DNA of 64,000 nt from Gavia stellata (lineage: Eukaryota > Chordata > Aves > Gaviiformes > Gaviidae): assembly GCF_030936135.1 (NCBI RefSeq), contig NC_082636.1, forward strand, positions 78,770-142,769, in the 5' to 3' direction. Position numbers and translations under genes: made by a program. Under the pieces are notes generated by a model. The model worked only from the letters and a program-made list of their open reading frames with translations, was not told where the DNA came from and did no database searches. Below, one piece after another: positions 40,401-49,300 of the stretch (position 1 is the stretch's first letter; each line of letters opens with the position of its first letter).

Positions 40401-43400
40401 AGAAGATGGATGGGTGGGTAGATGGGGAAGGACGGATGAGATGGGGAAGGACGGATGAGATGGGGAAGGACGGATGGAGAAGGATGGGGGAGATGGAGAA
40501 GATGGATGGGTGGATAGATGGAGAAGGATGGAGGGGATGGAGAAGGACGGATGAGATGGAGAACGATGAGATGGAGAAAGATGGATGAGATGGAGAAAGA
40601 TGGATGGAGAAGGACGGGATGGAGAAGGACGGATGAGATGGATGGAGAAGGACAAGATGGGGAAGGACGGATGGAGAAGGATGGACGAGATGGAGGATGG
40701 ATGGAGAAGGATGGACAAGATGGAGGATGGATGGATGAGATGGACAAGGACAGATGAGACGGAGGACATACGAGACGGGGAAGGATGGATGGAGAAGGAT
40801 GGATGGAGGATGGATGGAGAAGAATGGATGAGACGGAGAAGGATGGATGGAGAAGGACGGATGAGACGGAGAAGGATGGATGGAGAAGGACGGATGAGAC
40901 GGAGAAGGATGGATGGAGAAGACGACTGGCTGGATGAATGGGAAGGATGGATGGATGAAGGATGTAGGATGGAGATGGATGGAGATGGATGGAGATGGAT
41001 GGACAGACAGAAGGATGGAAGGATGGACAGATGGCTGGAGAAGGTCGGAAGGATGGAGGGATGGAGAAGGTTGGACGGATGAATGGATGGATGGAGAAGG
41101 TTGGAAGGACAGATGGCTGGAGAAGGTCGGAAGGATGGAGAAGGTTGGATGGCTGGATGGACGGACGGATGGCTGGAGGACAAACGGACTGCTGGCCAGA
41201 AGGAACCGGGTGGAGGACCAGGCGGAGCAGCCAACCAGGTCCCCCCGCTCACCCCACCCCACCCCACGCAGGTGGACGGCGCCGAGGTGCCGCTGCCCTT
41301 CTGCCCGCGGGGCGGGGCCGCCTGCGTGACACCCCAAGGTGCCACCACCCTCCTCCTCCTCCTCGACTCGGGCCTCCGCGTGGCCGTCGGCCCCGGGGCC
41401 GCGGTGGCCGTCACCGTCTCCCCCCGTTACCGCAACGTCACCTGCGGCCTCTGCGGCAACTTCGACGGCCACCCCTATAACGACCACCTCCACAAGGCCA
41501 CCGCCGGCACCACGTGTCATCGGCCCTGCCCCGGACCCGCGTGTCCCCCTTGTCACCAGCCCCCCAAGAGGGCCTTCGTCCACACCAAGCTCTGTGGTCT
41601 CCTCCGAGCCCCCCGAGGTCCCTTTGGGGACTGTCACACCGTGGTCCATCCCGGAATCTTCTTCGACATCTGCCTCTGGGAGCTCTGCGAGGCCCCCGGG
41701 GACAAAGAGGTCCTCAAGGAGGTCCTGGGTGCCTACGAGGCCGCCTGCCACCAGGCCGGGGCTCGGGTGGGACCCTGGAGCACCCCCAACGTCTGCCGTG
41801 AGTTGGGGACCAGGGGGTGGGAGGTGGATGTGGGGCCGTGGGGCCTCTGGAGGGGCTGTGTCCATCCCTGATGTTCTCCAGCTCTCTGTCCATGACATCC
41901 CTACATGTCCATGGTGACCTCTGTGTCCATCCCTGATGTTCTCCACCTGTCCATCCGTGACGTCCCTACGTGTCCATGGTGACCTGTGTCCATCCCTGAC
42001 GTTCTCCAGCTCTCTGTCCCTCCATGACATCCCTACGTGTCCATGGTGACCTCTCTGTGTCCATCCCTGATGTTCTCCAGCTCTCTGTCCATCCATGACA
42101 TCCCTACATGTCCATGGTGACCTCTCTGCGTCCATCCCTGATGTTCTCCAGCTCTCTGTCCATCCATGACATCCCTACATGTCCATGGTGACCTCTCTGC
42201 GTCCATCCCTGATGTTCTCCAGCTCTCTGTCCATCCCTGACGTCCCTACGTGTCCATGGGGACCTCTCTGTGTCCATCCCTGATGTTCTCCAGCTCTCTG
42301 TCCATCCCTGACATCCCTACGTGTCCATGGTGACCTCTCTGTGTCCATCCCTGATGTTCTCCAGCTCTCTGTCCATCCCTGACGTCTCTACATGTCCATG
42401 GTGACCTCTCTGTGTCCATCCCTGATGTTCTCCAGCTCTCTGTCCATCCCTGACGTCCCTACGTGTCCATGGGGACCTCTCTGTGTCCATCCCTGATGTT
42501 CTCCAGCTCTCTGTCCATCCATGACATCCCTACGTGTCCACGATGACCTCTCTGTGTCCATCCCTGATGTCCTCCAGCTCTCTGTCCCTCCATGACATCC
42601 CTACGTGTCCATGGTGACCTCTCTGTCCATCCCTGATGTTCTCCAGCTCTCTGTCCATCCATGACATCCCTACGTGTCCACGATGACCTCTCTGTGTCCA
42701 TCCCTGATGTCCTCCAGCTCTCTGTCCATCCCTGACGTCCCTACGTGTCCATGGTGACCTGTGTCCATCCCTGATGTTCTCCAGCTCTCTGTCCATCCCT
42801 GACATCCCTACATGTCCATGGTGACCTGTGTCCATCCCTGATGTTCTCCAGCTCTCTGTCCATCCCTGACATCCCTACGTGTCCATGGTGACCTCTCTGT
42901 GTCCATCCCTGATGTTCTCCAGCTCTCTCTCCATCCCTGACTTCTCTACCCGTCCCCTCCATGATGTCCCCCGTGGTCTGTCCCTCCCCGACCTGTCACG
43001 TGTCCCCACGTCCCCACCCAATCCCTCTATCACCTACAGCCCCGTGGTGCCCCGAGGACTCTCGCTGCCGCCCCGGTGACAACTGTGTCCCCCACCGAAC
43101 GCTGCTGCCACGGGACCTGCTTGGAGGTGAGGGGACACCATGGGGACGAGGGATGGGGGGACCTCCAGGTGAGGGGACACGGGATGGGGGGACCTCCAGG
43201 TGAAGGAACGCAACGGGGATGGGGAGACGGGGACGGGGAGACGGGGACGGAGGAAGCGTGACTAGAGGAGGAATGGAAGGTAGAGGGGATGGGTGGACGG
43301 CCGAGGAGATGAAGAAGCCACTGGAGAAGGACAGCTGGGTGGTTGGGTGGATGGAACCCCAGAAGAAGGATGAACGGACGGATGGACAACTGAAGGAGCT

Positions 43401-44829
43401 TCTTCAACGGCTTCTCCATCCATCCGTTCCTGGAAATATGGCTGGAAAAGCACTGAGGATGATGGATGGATGAAGAAACTATTGAAGACGGATAGCTGAA
43501 GAAACCATCGAAGATGGACGGATAGATGGAGAGATGATGGATGGAGAAACCATGTAGATGGACAGATGGATGGAGAAACCAAGGTGGAGGGATGGATGGA
43601 AAAACGAATGGAGAAACCATGAAGATGGACAGATGAATGAAGAAATGGATGGAGAAACCACTGAAGATGGATGGATGGAGAAACCATCAAAGATGGATGG
43701 ATGGAGAAACCATGAAGATGGACAGATGGAAGATGGATGGAGAAACCATGAAGATGGACGGAAAGATGGATGGAGAAACCATGAAGATGGACGGAAAGAT
43801 GGATGGAGAAACCATGAAGACGGACGGATGGAAAGATGGATGGAGAAACCATAAAGATGGACGGAAAGATGGATGGAGAAACCATCGAAGATGGACAGAT
43901 GGAAGATGGATGGAGAAACCATGAAGATGGACGGAAAGATGGATGGAGAAACCATCAAAGATGGATGGATGGAGAAACCATCGAAGATGGATAGACAGAA
44001 AGATGGATGGAGAAACCATGAAGATGGACGGAAAGATGGATGGAGAAACCATGAAGATGGACGGATGGAAAGATGGATGGAGAAACCATCAAAGATGGAT
44101 GGATGGAGAAACCATCGAAGATGGATAGACGGAAAGATGGATGGAGAAACCATGAAGATGGACGGATGGATGGAGAGATGGGAGAAGCCATGAAGATGGA
44201 TGGAGAAGCCATGACGATGGATGGATGGATGGAAAAATGGATAGAGAAACCACTGAAGATAGATGGAGAAACCATCAAAGATGGATGGATGGATGGAGAG
44301 ATGGATGGAAAAACCCTGGAGATGGATGGACGGACAAACCATTGAAGATGGATGGATGGAGAGATGGATGGAGAAACTATAAAGATGGATGGATGGAGAG
44401 ATGGATGGAAAAACCACTGAAGATGGAGTGATGGAAAAACCAAAGATGGACGGATGGATGGAGGAATAGATGGAGAAACCATCAAAGATGGATGGACGGA
44501 GAGACGGATGGAGAAATCACGAAGATGGATGGATGGATGGAAACAGAAATGAAGATACGGATAAAGAAACGGGATAACGGATGGAGAGAAGGGATGGGGA
44601 GATGGATGGAGGGATGGGGAGATGGATGGAGGGATGGGGAGATGGATGGAGGGATGGAGGGACGGAGAAGACACCCTGACCCCATCTCCCCCCCCCAGGC
44701 CAGCTGCTGGGAGCGCTGCCGCTGCGAGGCCTCGGCCAGACCCTGGTGGCCCCGGGGGACGCCGTGGGCCAGATCCTGGGGTGGCCCCTGGGCCTCCGAC
44801 CCCTCCAGGGTGTCCCCTTGGTCCCATAG
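10439..44829 (+). CDS. giant secreted FOLN-array / von Willebrand D protein (FCGBP-like), about 4,845 aa
   Basis: Nine coding exons join without a frame break: 10439-10490, 11940-24226, 24349-24574, 27396-27718, 28561-29074, 35682-36073, 41272-41797, 43040-43126 and 44699-44829. Exon 1 encodes a signal peptide ([17 protein letters not shown]). About 136 four-cysteine modules follow (residues ~30-4030), all from the second coding exon. Then come VWD1 (~4035-4188), VWD2 with C8 (~4190-4467), a TIL-like linker, VWD3 with C8 (~4467-4773) and a short tail. The VWD part resembles FCGBP, zonadhesin and tectorin; the array modules match the follistatin-N-like (FOLN) pattern. It is probably a large disulfide-rich secreted or gel-type protein. 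The human FBL-FCGBP adjacency supports the FCGBP-like label, but human FCGBP is built from repeated VWD-C8-TIL units, so strict orthology is unproven. The start was chosen because the ATG follows a good acceptor and opens a signal peptide in the right phase. Confidence 0.9.
10491..11939. repeat. intron 2: about 70-bp minisatellite, then unique sequence with a CA run
   Basis: From about 10500 to 11690, tandem 70-bp units carry CCATTCCACCTCTCC and CCCCAAATTCGGCATTTCC. The last 250 bases are unique, with a short CA dinucleotide run near 11852 and a pyrimidine tract leading to the acceptor TTATTCCCCAG at 11939. The open frame through this intron is incidental. Confidence 0.85.
11940..24226 (+). 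CDS. 12.3-kb single exon encoding about 136 FOLN-like modules plus start of VWD1
   Basis: This one exon supplies about 85% of the protein. The repeating module is C-x4-C-x5-C-x8-C, for example [12 protein letters not shown] followed by KMVDGWPKC. It almost always has G-T before the third cysteine and G-[WQ]-P before the fourth. That spacing matches the FOLN half-domain of follistatin, SPARC and agrin. By hand I count about 136 modules (about 540 cysteines). The exon enters in phase 1 after ATTCCCCAG and leaves in phase 0 at GCGAGG|GTGAGG (24226). The last ~190 bases encode the N-terminal half of the first VWD domain (RAFDGKNYG). No stop or frameshift interrupts 12,287 bases, which argues for selection on the protein. 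Confidence 0.9.
11975..13760 (+). repeat. array block A: about 23 monomer modules of 26 aa (78 bp)
   Basis: Near-identical 78-bp units encode [14 protein letters not shown] and [12 protein letters not shown]. Variation is confined to a few positions (NV/NI/NT; GA/GE/EA). The last two modules diverge and lead into a proline-rich linker ([10 protein letters not shown]) near 13780. This is a coding minisatellite. Confidence 0.92.
13815..22880 (+). repeat. array block B: about 100 modules as 59-aa (177-bp) dimers with basic linkers
   Basis: Two module types alternate. One is [14 protein letters not shown] with [11 protein letters not shown] plus a basic linker such as TKTSIRRP; the other is [14 protein letters not shown] with [11 protein letters not shown] plus a short linker. 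Together they give a 177-bp higher-order unit. Larger copies occur too: an unusual [13 protein letters not shown] linker recurs near 14955, 15410, 16255 and 16885, and a stretch of about 354 bp near 20700 recurs at 21055. A spacer ([12 protein letters not shown]) breaks the array near 14550. Confidence 0.9.
22995..23975 (+). repeat. array block C: about 12 diverged 26-aa modules
   Basis: Modules such as [24 protein letters not shown] and [12 protein letters not shown] keep the four-cysteine spacing but differ clearly from each other in DNA, unlike blocks A and B. The last three replace GWP with a serine-proline motif (ESSPSC, ENSPRC). They connect directly to VWD1 and are preceded by a non-module spacer (about 22885-22990) that reads through in frame. 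Confidence 0.85.
24349..24574 (+). CDS. exon encoding C-terminal half of VWD1
   Basis: Enters in phase 0 after CTCCCCGCAG and leaves in phase 1 at CGGTGCC|GTGAGT. It begins with [12 protein letters not shown], the typical second half of a VWD domain, and includes [15 protein letters not shown]. The CxxC is kept, but the usual N-x-D calcium-loop residues after it are lost. No C8 domain follows, so this VWD is degenerate. Confidence 0.85.
24575..27395. repeat. intron 4: purine-rich higher-order repeat, about 325 bp
   Basis: Sense-strand polypurine made of GGATGGAGGGATGGAGAA and GTGGGTGAAGAGG. A 325-bp higher-order unit is visible at 24732, 25057 and 25382, with variants to about 26600. A simpler GGAGAAACGGGAAGAGGGAT repeat follows to about 27200. 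The tandem BamHI-like GGATCC elements near 27280-27310 are unique. Confidence 0.85.
27396..27718 (+). CDS. exon encoding linker and N-terminal half of VWD2
   Basis: Enters in phase 1 after CCCCACAG and leaves in phase 0 at GTCACG|GTGAGT. It starts [13 protein letters not shown], followed by a short VPVPNP repeat, then [19 protein letters not shown], the start of VWD2. The usual GDPHY is reduced to MGHLR, while H and TFD remain. The proline repeat is encoded by GTCCCCGTCCCCAACCCC-like DNA, a small coding microsatellite. Confidence 0.85.
27719..28560. repeat. intron 5: degenerate GTGAGTAG/GAGTAA repeat
   Basis: From the donor onward the intron consists of GTGAGTAGCGAGTGAGTAA-like segments, so GTGAGT (a strong donor consensus) recurs many times on the sense strand, mainly 27719-28450. 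The real acceptor is CTTCGCCCCCCAG at 28560. No gene is inside. Confidence 0.8.
28561..29074 (+). CDS. exon encoding VWD2 second half and C8
   Basis: Phase 0 in, phase 1 out at TTCTGCC|GTAAGT. It begins [15 protein letters not shown], and the VWD core reads [19 protein letters not shown], with the calcium-loop Asp/Asn residues present. The region from [17 protein letters not shown] to SEGFC has the spaced cysteines of a C8 domain. A glycine-rich insert (about 28800-28890) separates the two. Confidence 0.88.
29075..35681. repeat. intron 6: about 150 copies of a 43-bp minisatellite
   Basis: A 6.5-kb array of a 43-bp unit, GGACCCAGGCGTCCGGGTGG + GACCAGCCCCATAGAGCACC + CAG. Variants differ at GGGACC/GGCACC/AGGACC, TCC/TCT/TCA and ATAGAG/ACAGAG/ACACAG. 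A longer variant (GGAAGGACCTGGGCACCCTG) recurs near 29230, 31380, 32760, 33860, 34190 and 35590. The repeat starts about 15 bases after the donor and ends just before the polypyrimidine tract. Confidence 0.95.
35682..36073 (+). CDS. exon encoding TIL-like linker and N-terminal half of VWD3
   Basis: Phase 1 in after the C-run and CAG, phase 0 out at GTGGAG|GTGAGG. It opens with [20 protein letters not shown], the cysteine pattern of a trypsin-inhibitor-like (TIL) domain. VWD3 then starts as [18 protein letters not shown] potential N-glycosylation site lies in DNCSY. Confidence 0.88.
36074..41271. repeat. intron 7: 5-kb polypurine GGATGGGGTGGAGAA array
   Basis: About 36,110-40,020 is an almost unbroken purine/T repeat of GGATGGGATGGAGAA and GGATGGGGTGGAGAA on the sense strand. 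It is followed to about 41,200 by diverged GGACGGATGAGATGGAGAA units. Very long open frames on both strands (up to about 2,070 codons) are artefacts of the stop-free repeat. Confidence 0.95.
41272..41797 (+). CDS. exon encoding VWD3 second half and intact C8
   Basis: Phase 0 in after CCCCACGCAG, phase 1 out at GTCTGCC|GTGAGT. It starts [11 protein letters not shown]. The VWD core [19 protein letters not shown] is the best preserved in the protein, with CGLC, N-F-D and N-D residues and a potential N-glycosylation site (NVT). The C8 domain runs from [16 protein letters not shown] through [14 protein letters not shown] to TPNVC, with all expected cysteines. Confidence 0.93.
41798..43039. repeat. 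intron 8: 71-bp minisatellite
   Basis: About 15 copies of a 71-bp unit (GTGTCCATCCCTGATGTTC, TCCAGCTCTCTGTCCATCC, TGACATCCCTACGTGTCCA, TGGTGACCTCTCT) between about 41,880 and 42,960. Some copies lose the CTCTCT segment. Confidence 0.92.
43040..43126 (+). CDS. small exon encoding degenerate cysteine-rich linker
   Basis: Phase 1 in after CACCTACAG, phase 1 out at TTGGAG|GTGAGG. The frame continued from the C8 exon gives [18 protein letters not shown], a shortened TIL-like remnant. The 87 bases are also open in a second frame rich in cysteine (CCHGTCLE), but that frame is not in phase with the upstream exon. Confidence 0.75.
43127..44698. repeat. intron 9: GGATGGATGGAGAAACCATGAAGAT repeats
   Basis: Short unit of roughly 35 bp with GGATGGAGAAACCATGAAG and ATGGACGGAAAGAT, from about 43,500 to 44,560. 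The first 350 bases (43,130-43,480) are less repetitive. Confidence 0.85.
44699..44829 (+). CDS. last coding exon of the FOLN/VWD gene
   Basis: Phase 1 in after a C-run and CAG. It encodes a cysteine-free tail, from [20 protein letters not shown] to PLQGVPLVP, ending at TAG (44827-44829). The tail has no VWD-type domain and no GPI or transmembrane signal, so the product should be secreted. Confidence 0.8.
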
Positions 44830-44926
44830 CGCCTCTGTCACCCCCAGGAGCACCCGGGGGGGAGCGGGTGTTCGGGGTGGGGGGGTTGTCCCCCTCCCCC
44901 GACCGTCCCACCCCTCCCTTTTAACG

Positions 44927-44932
44927 AATAAA
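44927..44932 (+). terminator. poly(A) signal of the FOLN/VWD gene
   Basis: AATAAA lies 98 bases after the stop codon. Cleavage near 44,950 gives a short 3' UTR. It converges with the COX6B1 poly(A) signal about 140 bases away. Confidence 0.85.
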
Positions 44933-45073
44933 AACCTTCTGGCTCCAAATCCGGGCGGGGTCTCCCATCTGTCCCCTCCCCCCACCAGGGGACACGGGTG
45001 TCCCCACCCCCACCCCACCTTGGGGACCCACCCCCCCCCCCAGCAAAACCCACACCCAGGCCCAGTTCAACCC

Positions 45074-45079
45074 TTTATT
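45074..45079 (-). terminator. COX6B1: poly(A) signal of COX6B1
   Basis: TTTATT on the plus strand is AATAAA on the minus strand, 146 bases beyond the COX6B1 stop codon. The 3' ends of the two convergent genes nearly touch. Confidence 0.85.
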
Positions 45080-45224
45080 GGCTGTGCCACCACCCAGGTG
45101 ACAGCGGTGTCCCCTCACGGTGTCCCCTCCCTGGGTGACAGCCCCCGTGTCACCTCCCACCCCCCCCCCGCGGTGACACGGATGTCCCCTCCCCGGGGCG
45201 GGGCAGGGCGGGGTCGGGTGAGGC

Positions 45225-47717
45225 TCAGATCTTGCCAGGGAAGGTCCCCTCCTCGCGGTACTCGTCCCACGTTGTCACCTGCGGGGTGAGACGGTGACAG
45301 CGTGAGTGACGGGAGGGCGGTGGGGAGCTCGCGGGGACGGCGGTGACATCGTGGGGGACGCGGTGGCACCACGGGGGGACACAGGGACCGCAGTGACATC
45401 GTGGGGGAGGCAGTGACACCATGGGAAACACAGTAAAGCCACGGGGGGCACAGGGACTATGGTGATGTCACGGGGGACTTGGTGACACCATGGGTGGCAC
45501 AGGGACCACGGTGACATCGTTGCAGACACGGTGACACCATGGGGGACACGGGGACTGTGGTGACATCATGGGAGACATGGTGACACCATGGGTGGCGCAG
45601 GGACCATGGTGACATTGTGGGGGACATGGTGACACCATGAGGGACACAAGGACCACGCTGACATCACGGGGGACACGGTGACACCATGGGGCACACAGGG
45701 ACCGCGGTGACATCATGGGGGACATGGTGACACCATGGGGCACACAGGGACCACAGTGACATCATGGGGGACACGGTGACACCATAGGGGTCCCAGGGAC
45801 CACGGTGACATCATGGGGGACATGGTGACACCATGGGGCACACAGGGACTGCGGTGACATCACGGGGGACACGGTGACACCATGGGGCACACAGGGACCC
45901 TGGTGACATCATGGGGGACACGGTGACACCTGGAGACCCTGAGGAATGTGGGGGACGCTGTGGGGACACTGTGGGGGTCCTCAGGGCCATGGGGACACCG
46001 TGGGGACACTGTGAGGACTCTGAGAGTCATGGGGACACCACGGGGGACCCAAGAGGGACACAATGACCATGGGGACACTGTGGGGACACTGTGGGGACTT
46101 TGAGGGGGACCTGAGGGCCATGGGGACACCCTGGGGACACTGTGGGGACCTGAAAACACGAGGGGGACACCATGGGGGACCCTGAGGGCCATGAGGACAC
46201 TGTGGGGACCTCGAGGGGGACCTGAGGGCCACGGGGACACCGTGGGGACAGTGTGGGGACCTCGAGGAGGACCTGAGGGCCACGGGGACACCCTGGGGAC
46301 ACTGTGGAGACCTCGAGGGGGACCTGAGGGCCATGGGGACACCGTGGGGACCTTGAGGGGGATGTGAGGGCCACAGGGACACCCTGCGGACACTGTGGGG
46401 ACCTCGAGGGGGACCTGAGGGCCATGGGGACACCGTGGGGACCTTGAGGGGGACCTGAGGGCCACGGGGACATCGTGAGGACAGTGTGGGGACCTCGAGG
46501 AGGACCTGAGGGCCATGGGGACACCCTGGGGACACTGTGGAGACCTCGAGGGAGACCTGAGAGCCATGGGGACAACCTGGGGACACTGTGGGGACCTCGA
46601 GGGGGACCTGAGGGCCATGAGGACACCGTGGGGACCTCGAGGGGGACGTGAGGGCCATGGGGACACCGTGGGGACACTGTGGGGACCTCGAGGGGGACGT
46701 GAGGGCCATGGGGACACCGTGGGGACCTTAAGGGGGACCTGAGGGCCATGGGGACACCGTGGGGACCTCGAGGGGGACCTGAGGGCCACGGGGACACCGT
46801 GGGGACCTCGAGGGGGACCTGAGGGCCACGGGGACACCGTGGGGACAGTGTGGGGACCTCGAGGAGGACCTGAGGGCCACGGGGACACCCTGGGGACACT
46901 GTGGAGACCTCGAGGGGGACCTGAGGGCCATGGGGACACCGTGGGGACCTTGAGGGGGATGTGAGGGCCACAGGGACACCCTGCGGACACTGTGGGGACC
47001 TCGAGGGGGACCTGAGGGCCATGGGGACACCGTGGGGACCTTGAGGAGGACCTGAGGGCCACGGGGACACCGTGGGGACCTCGAGGGGGACCTTGAGGGG
47101 GACCTGAGGGCCACGGGGACATCGTGAGGACAGTGTGGGGACCTCGAGGGGGACCTGAGGGCCACAGGAACACCGTGAGGACCTCGAGGGGGACCTGAGG
47201 GCCACGGGGACACCGTGGGGACAGTGTGGGGACCTCGAGGAGGACCTGAGGGCCACGGGAACACCCTGGGGACACTGTGGGGACCTGAGGGCCCTGGGGA
47301 CACCCTGGGGACCCTGAGGACCGCGGGGACCCCCCCTGAGGACACCGTGGGGACCCCGCGGTGACACTCACCCAGGCGGTGGGACAGATGGACTTGTAGA
47401 CGCGGTAATACCACTGGCAGGGACTGGCGTCCGCCCCCTTGGCCGCCATCGCCTTCTCGCAGCGGTGGAAATCTGGGGACGGGGACACGGCGGGTGAGGA
47501 GGGGAGGGGACACGAGGGCACCCAGGGGTCGGGGGGGGCACCCAGGGGTCTGGGGGGGGCACCCAGGGGTCGGGGGGGGGCACCCAGGGGTCGGGGGGGG
47601 GGACACGGTACCCAGGTAGTTCTGCCAACAGTTCTTGGTCTGGTTCTGGTTGGGGAAGCGGCTGTCGAAGGGCGCCGTCTTGTAACGCTCCAGCTTGGCC
47701 TTGATGTCCTCTGCCAT
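45225..47717 (-). CDS. COX6B1: cytochrome c oxidase subunit 6B1
   Basis: Complete 86-residue protein, the usual family length. Coding exons on the minus strand are 47612-47717, 47372-47472 and 45225-45278, with phases 1 and 0. It starts [18 protein letters not shown] and ends EEGTFPGKI, both typical of COX6B. The CHCH fold is intact: C30-x9-C40 and C54-x10-C65, the paired motif oxidised by the Mia40 pathway in the intermembrane space. COX6B1 lies on the intermembrane face of complex IV, contacts the partner monomer and supports dimer stability. No substrate chemistry of its own is known. The start codon follows the acceptor CCCCCCCAG by two bases, so a non-coding exon must lie upstream; one with an ETS-rich promoter is found near 49,060. 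It is convergent with the FOLN/VWD gene. Confidence 0.98.
45279..47371. repeat. COX6B1 last intron: two minisatellites
   Basis: From about 45,330 to 45,930, units of about 48 bp carry GGTGACACCATGGGG and GGTGACATCATGGGGGACA. From about 46,080 to 47,300, units carry GGGGACCTCGAGGGGGACCT and GAGGGCCACGGGGACACC. Nothing else is encoded; the long minus-strand frames are repeat artefacts. Confidence 0.9.
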
Positions 47718-49058
47718 GGCTGGGGGGGGAATTAACGAGGTAATTAATTCCCCCCGGCACTAATTAATCCCCCCGGGAGTAATTAATACCCCCCAGGGAC
47801 TAATTAATCCCCCCCAGGCACCAATTAATCAGCTCTGGGAATAACGAGAGGGATGGTAACGGGGAGAAAAATAATACAAGAAGAGTATTGGAGGCGAAAA
47901 GCACCTCAGGGGGATTAATTACCCTATTAATTAATAGGGTAATTAATCCCCCTGGGGACTAATTAATTCACCTGAGAATAATTAATCCCCCTGTGAATAA
48001 TTAATTCTGTCTGGGAACGATGACAGGGATGGTAACGGGGAAGACGGCAATGCAGGGGGAGTGTTGGGGGGGAAAAGCAGCTCGGAGGGGTTAATTACTG
48101 GGCTAATTAACCCCCCGGCACTAATTAATCCCCCCAGGGACTAATTAATTCTCCCAGAAACTAATTAATCTTCTCTGGGAATGATAAAAGGGATGGTAAC
48201 GGGGACAACAGTAATACAAGGAGAGTGTTGGGGGGAAAAGCACCTCAGAGGGTTTAATTACTGGGCTAATTAACCCCCCCAGTGACTAATTAATCACCCC
48301 AGGGACTAATTAATTCTTCCAGGAATAATAAATCCTCCCCAGGAATAATTAATTTTTTCTGGGAATGATGAAAGAGATGGTAACGGGGAGGACAGCAATA
48401 CAGGGGGAGTGTTGGGGGGGAAAAGCAGCTCCGAGGGTTTAATTACCCCAGTAATTAACCCCCCCAGTGACTAATTAATCACGCCAGGGACTAATTGATC
48501 CCCCTGGGAATAATTAATCCTCCCCAGGAATAATTAATTCTGTCTGGGAACAACGAAAGGGATGGTAACGGAGAGGACGGTAATGCAGGGGAAGTGTTGG
48601 GGGGGAAAAGCACCTCGGAGAAAGCACCTCGGAGGGGTTAATTACTGGGCTAATTAACCCCCCCAGCGACTAATTAATCCCCCCGGGGACTAATTAATCA
48701 CCCCGGGGACTAATTAATCCCCTCTGGGAGCAACGAGAGGGATGGTAGTGGGGAGAACGGTAACGCAGGGGGGAGTGTTGGGGGGGAGACACCTCGGTGG
48801 GGTAATTAATGGGGTAATTAACCCCCCCGGGGACTAATTAACCCCCCCGGTAATGAGGGGGCGGAGCTAAGAGGGTTGAGAAGGCCCCGGGGTGAGGGGA
48901 GGCCGCCAGAGCCCTCCCAGTGCTCCCAGTAACCCCCCCCACTGCTCCCAGTAACCCCCCCAGCGCCCCCCCCAGCGCTCCCAGTAACCCCCCGCCCTCC
49001 CAGTAACCCCCCCCGAGTCCTCCCAGTGCTCCCAGTAACCTCCCAGTCCCGTCCTCAC
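47718..49058. repeat. COX6B1 first intron: about 180-bp repeat rich in TAATTAAT
   Basis: Six units of about 160-185 bp are marked by GGATGGTAACGGGGA near 47,852, 48,031, 48,191, 48,376, 48,559 and 48,739. Each also has several TAATTAAT/TTAATTA motifs between C-runs. This is the only AT-containing repeat in the window. A short CTCCCAGTAACCCCCC repeat (48,910-49,040) lies next to the first exon. Confidence 0.88.
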
Positions 49059-49145
49059 CGGTAACGCCGCCGACTCCCCTCAAAGTGACTTTCACCACTT
49101 CCGCCTCGCAGCGGAAGTGCAGCGCGTCGCCGGAAGTGACGTAGC
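49059..49145 (-). promoter_or_regulatory. COX6B1: COX6B1 non-coding exon 1 and ETS/GABP-rich promoter
   Basis: On the minus strand a donor GTTACCG|GTGAGG ends a GC-rich leader at 49059. Around and upstream are three ETS cores (ACTTCCG near 49097, CGGAAGTG at 49112, CGGAAGTG at 49131), the last followed by ACGTA to make a CRE-like GTGACGTA. Clustered GABP (NRF-2) sites in place of a TATA box are a known feature of nuclear cytochrome oxidase genes. The start site is inferred to lie within or just upstream of this cluster. Confidence 0.65.
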
Positions 49146-49300
49146 CTCTCCCCGCCCCTTCCGCCCCGCGGGGGAACCAAAGGGAAGAGCCGTAGCGGGG
49201 CGGGGGGCGGGGCTGGAGGACCGCGGCGGCCATAGAGAGGGAGTGGGAGGACTGAGCGTCGTCAGCGGCGGGAAAATGGCGGCGGGAGGACCGCGAAACG
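49146..49300. promoter_or_regulatory. CpG-rich segment with YY1-like AAAATGGCGGC
   Basis: Unique GC-rich DNA continuing the COX6B1 CpG island. AAAATGGCGGC at 49273-49283 matches the YY1 element often found just inside 5' ends, oriented toward the plus strand. GGCGGCCAT near 49225 gives a second YY1-like core on the minus strand. A plus-strand transcript from here is possible but unsupported by any coding exon. Confidence 0.35.

Noticed and set aside
35914-42135. Minus-strand open frame of about 2,070 codons, and companions at 36018-41414 and 34784-40747, rich in His-Pro-Ser
   Set aside because: They are the antisense of the intron 7 purine repeat plus exons of the plus-strand gene. Composition is pure repeat, with no domain and no splice logic.
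43040-45289. Alternative C-terminal frame with extra cysteines ([17 protein letters not shown])
   Set aside because: It is out of phase with the C8 exon and runs without a stop past the poly(A) signal. The chosen frame is in phase and ends in TAG before the signal.
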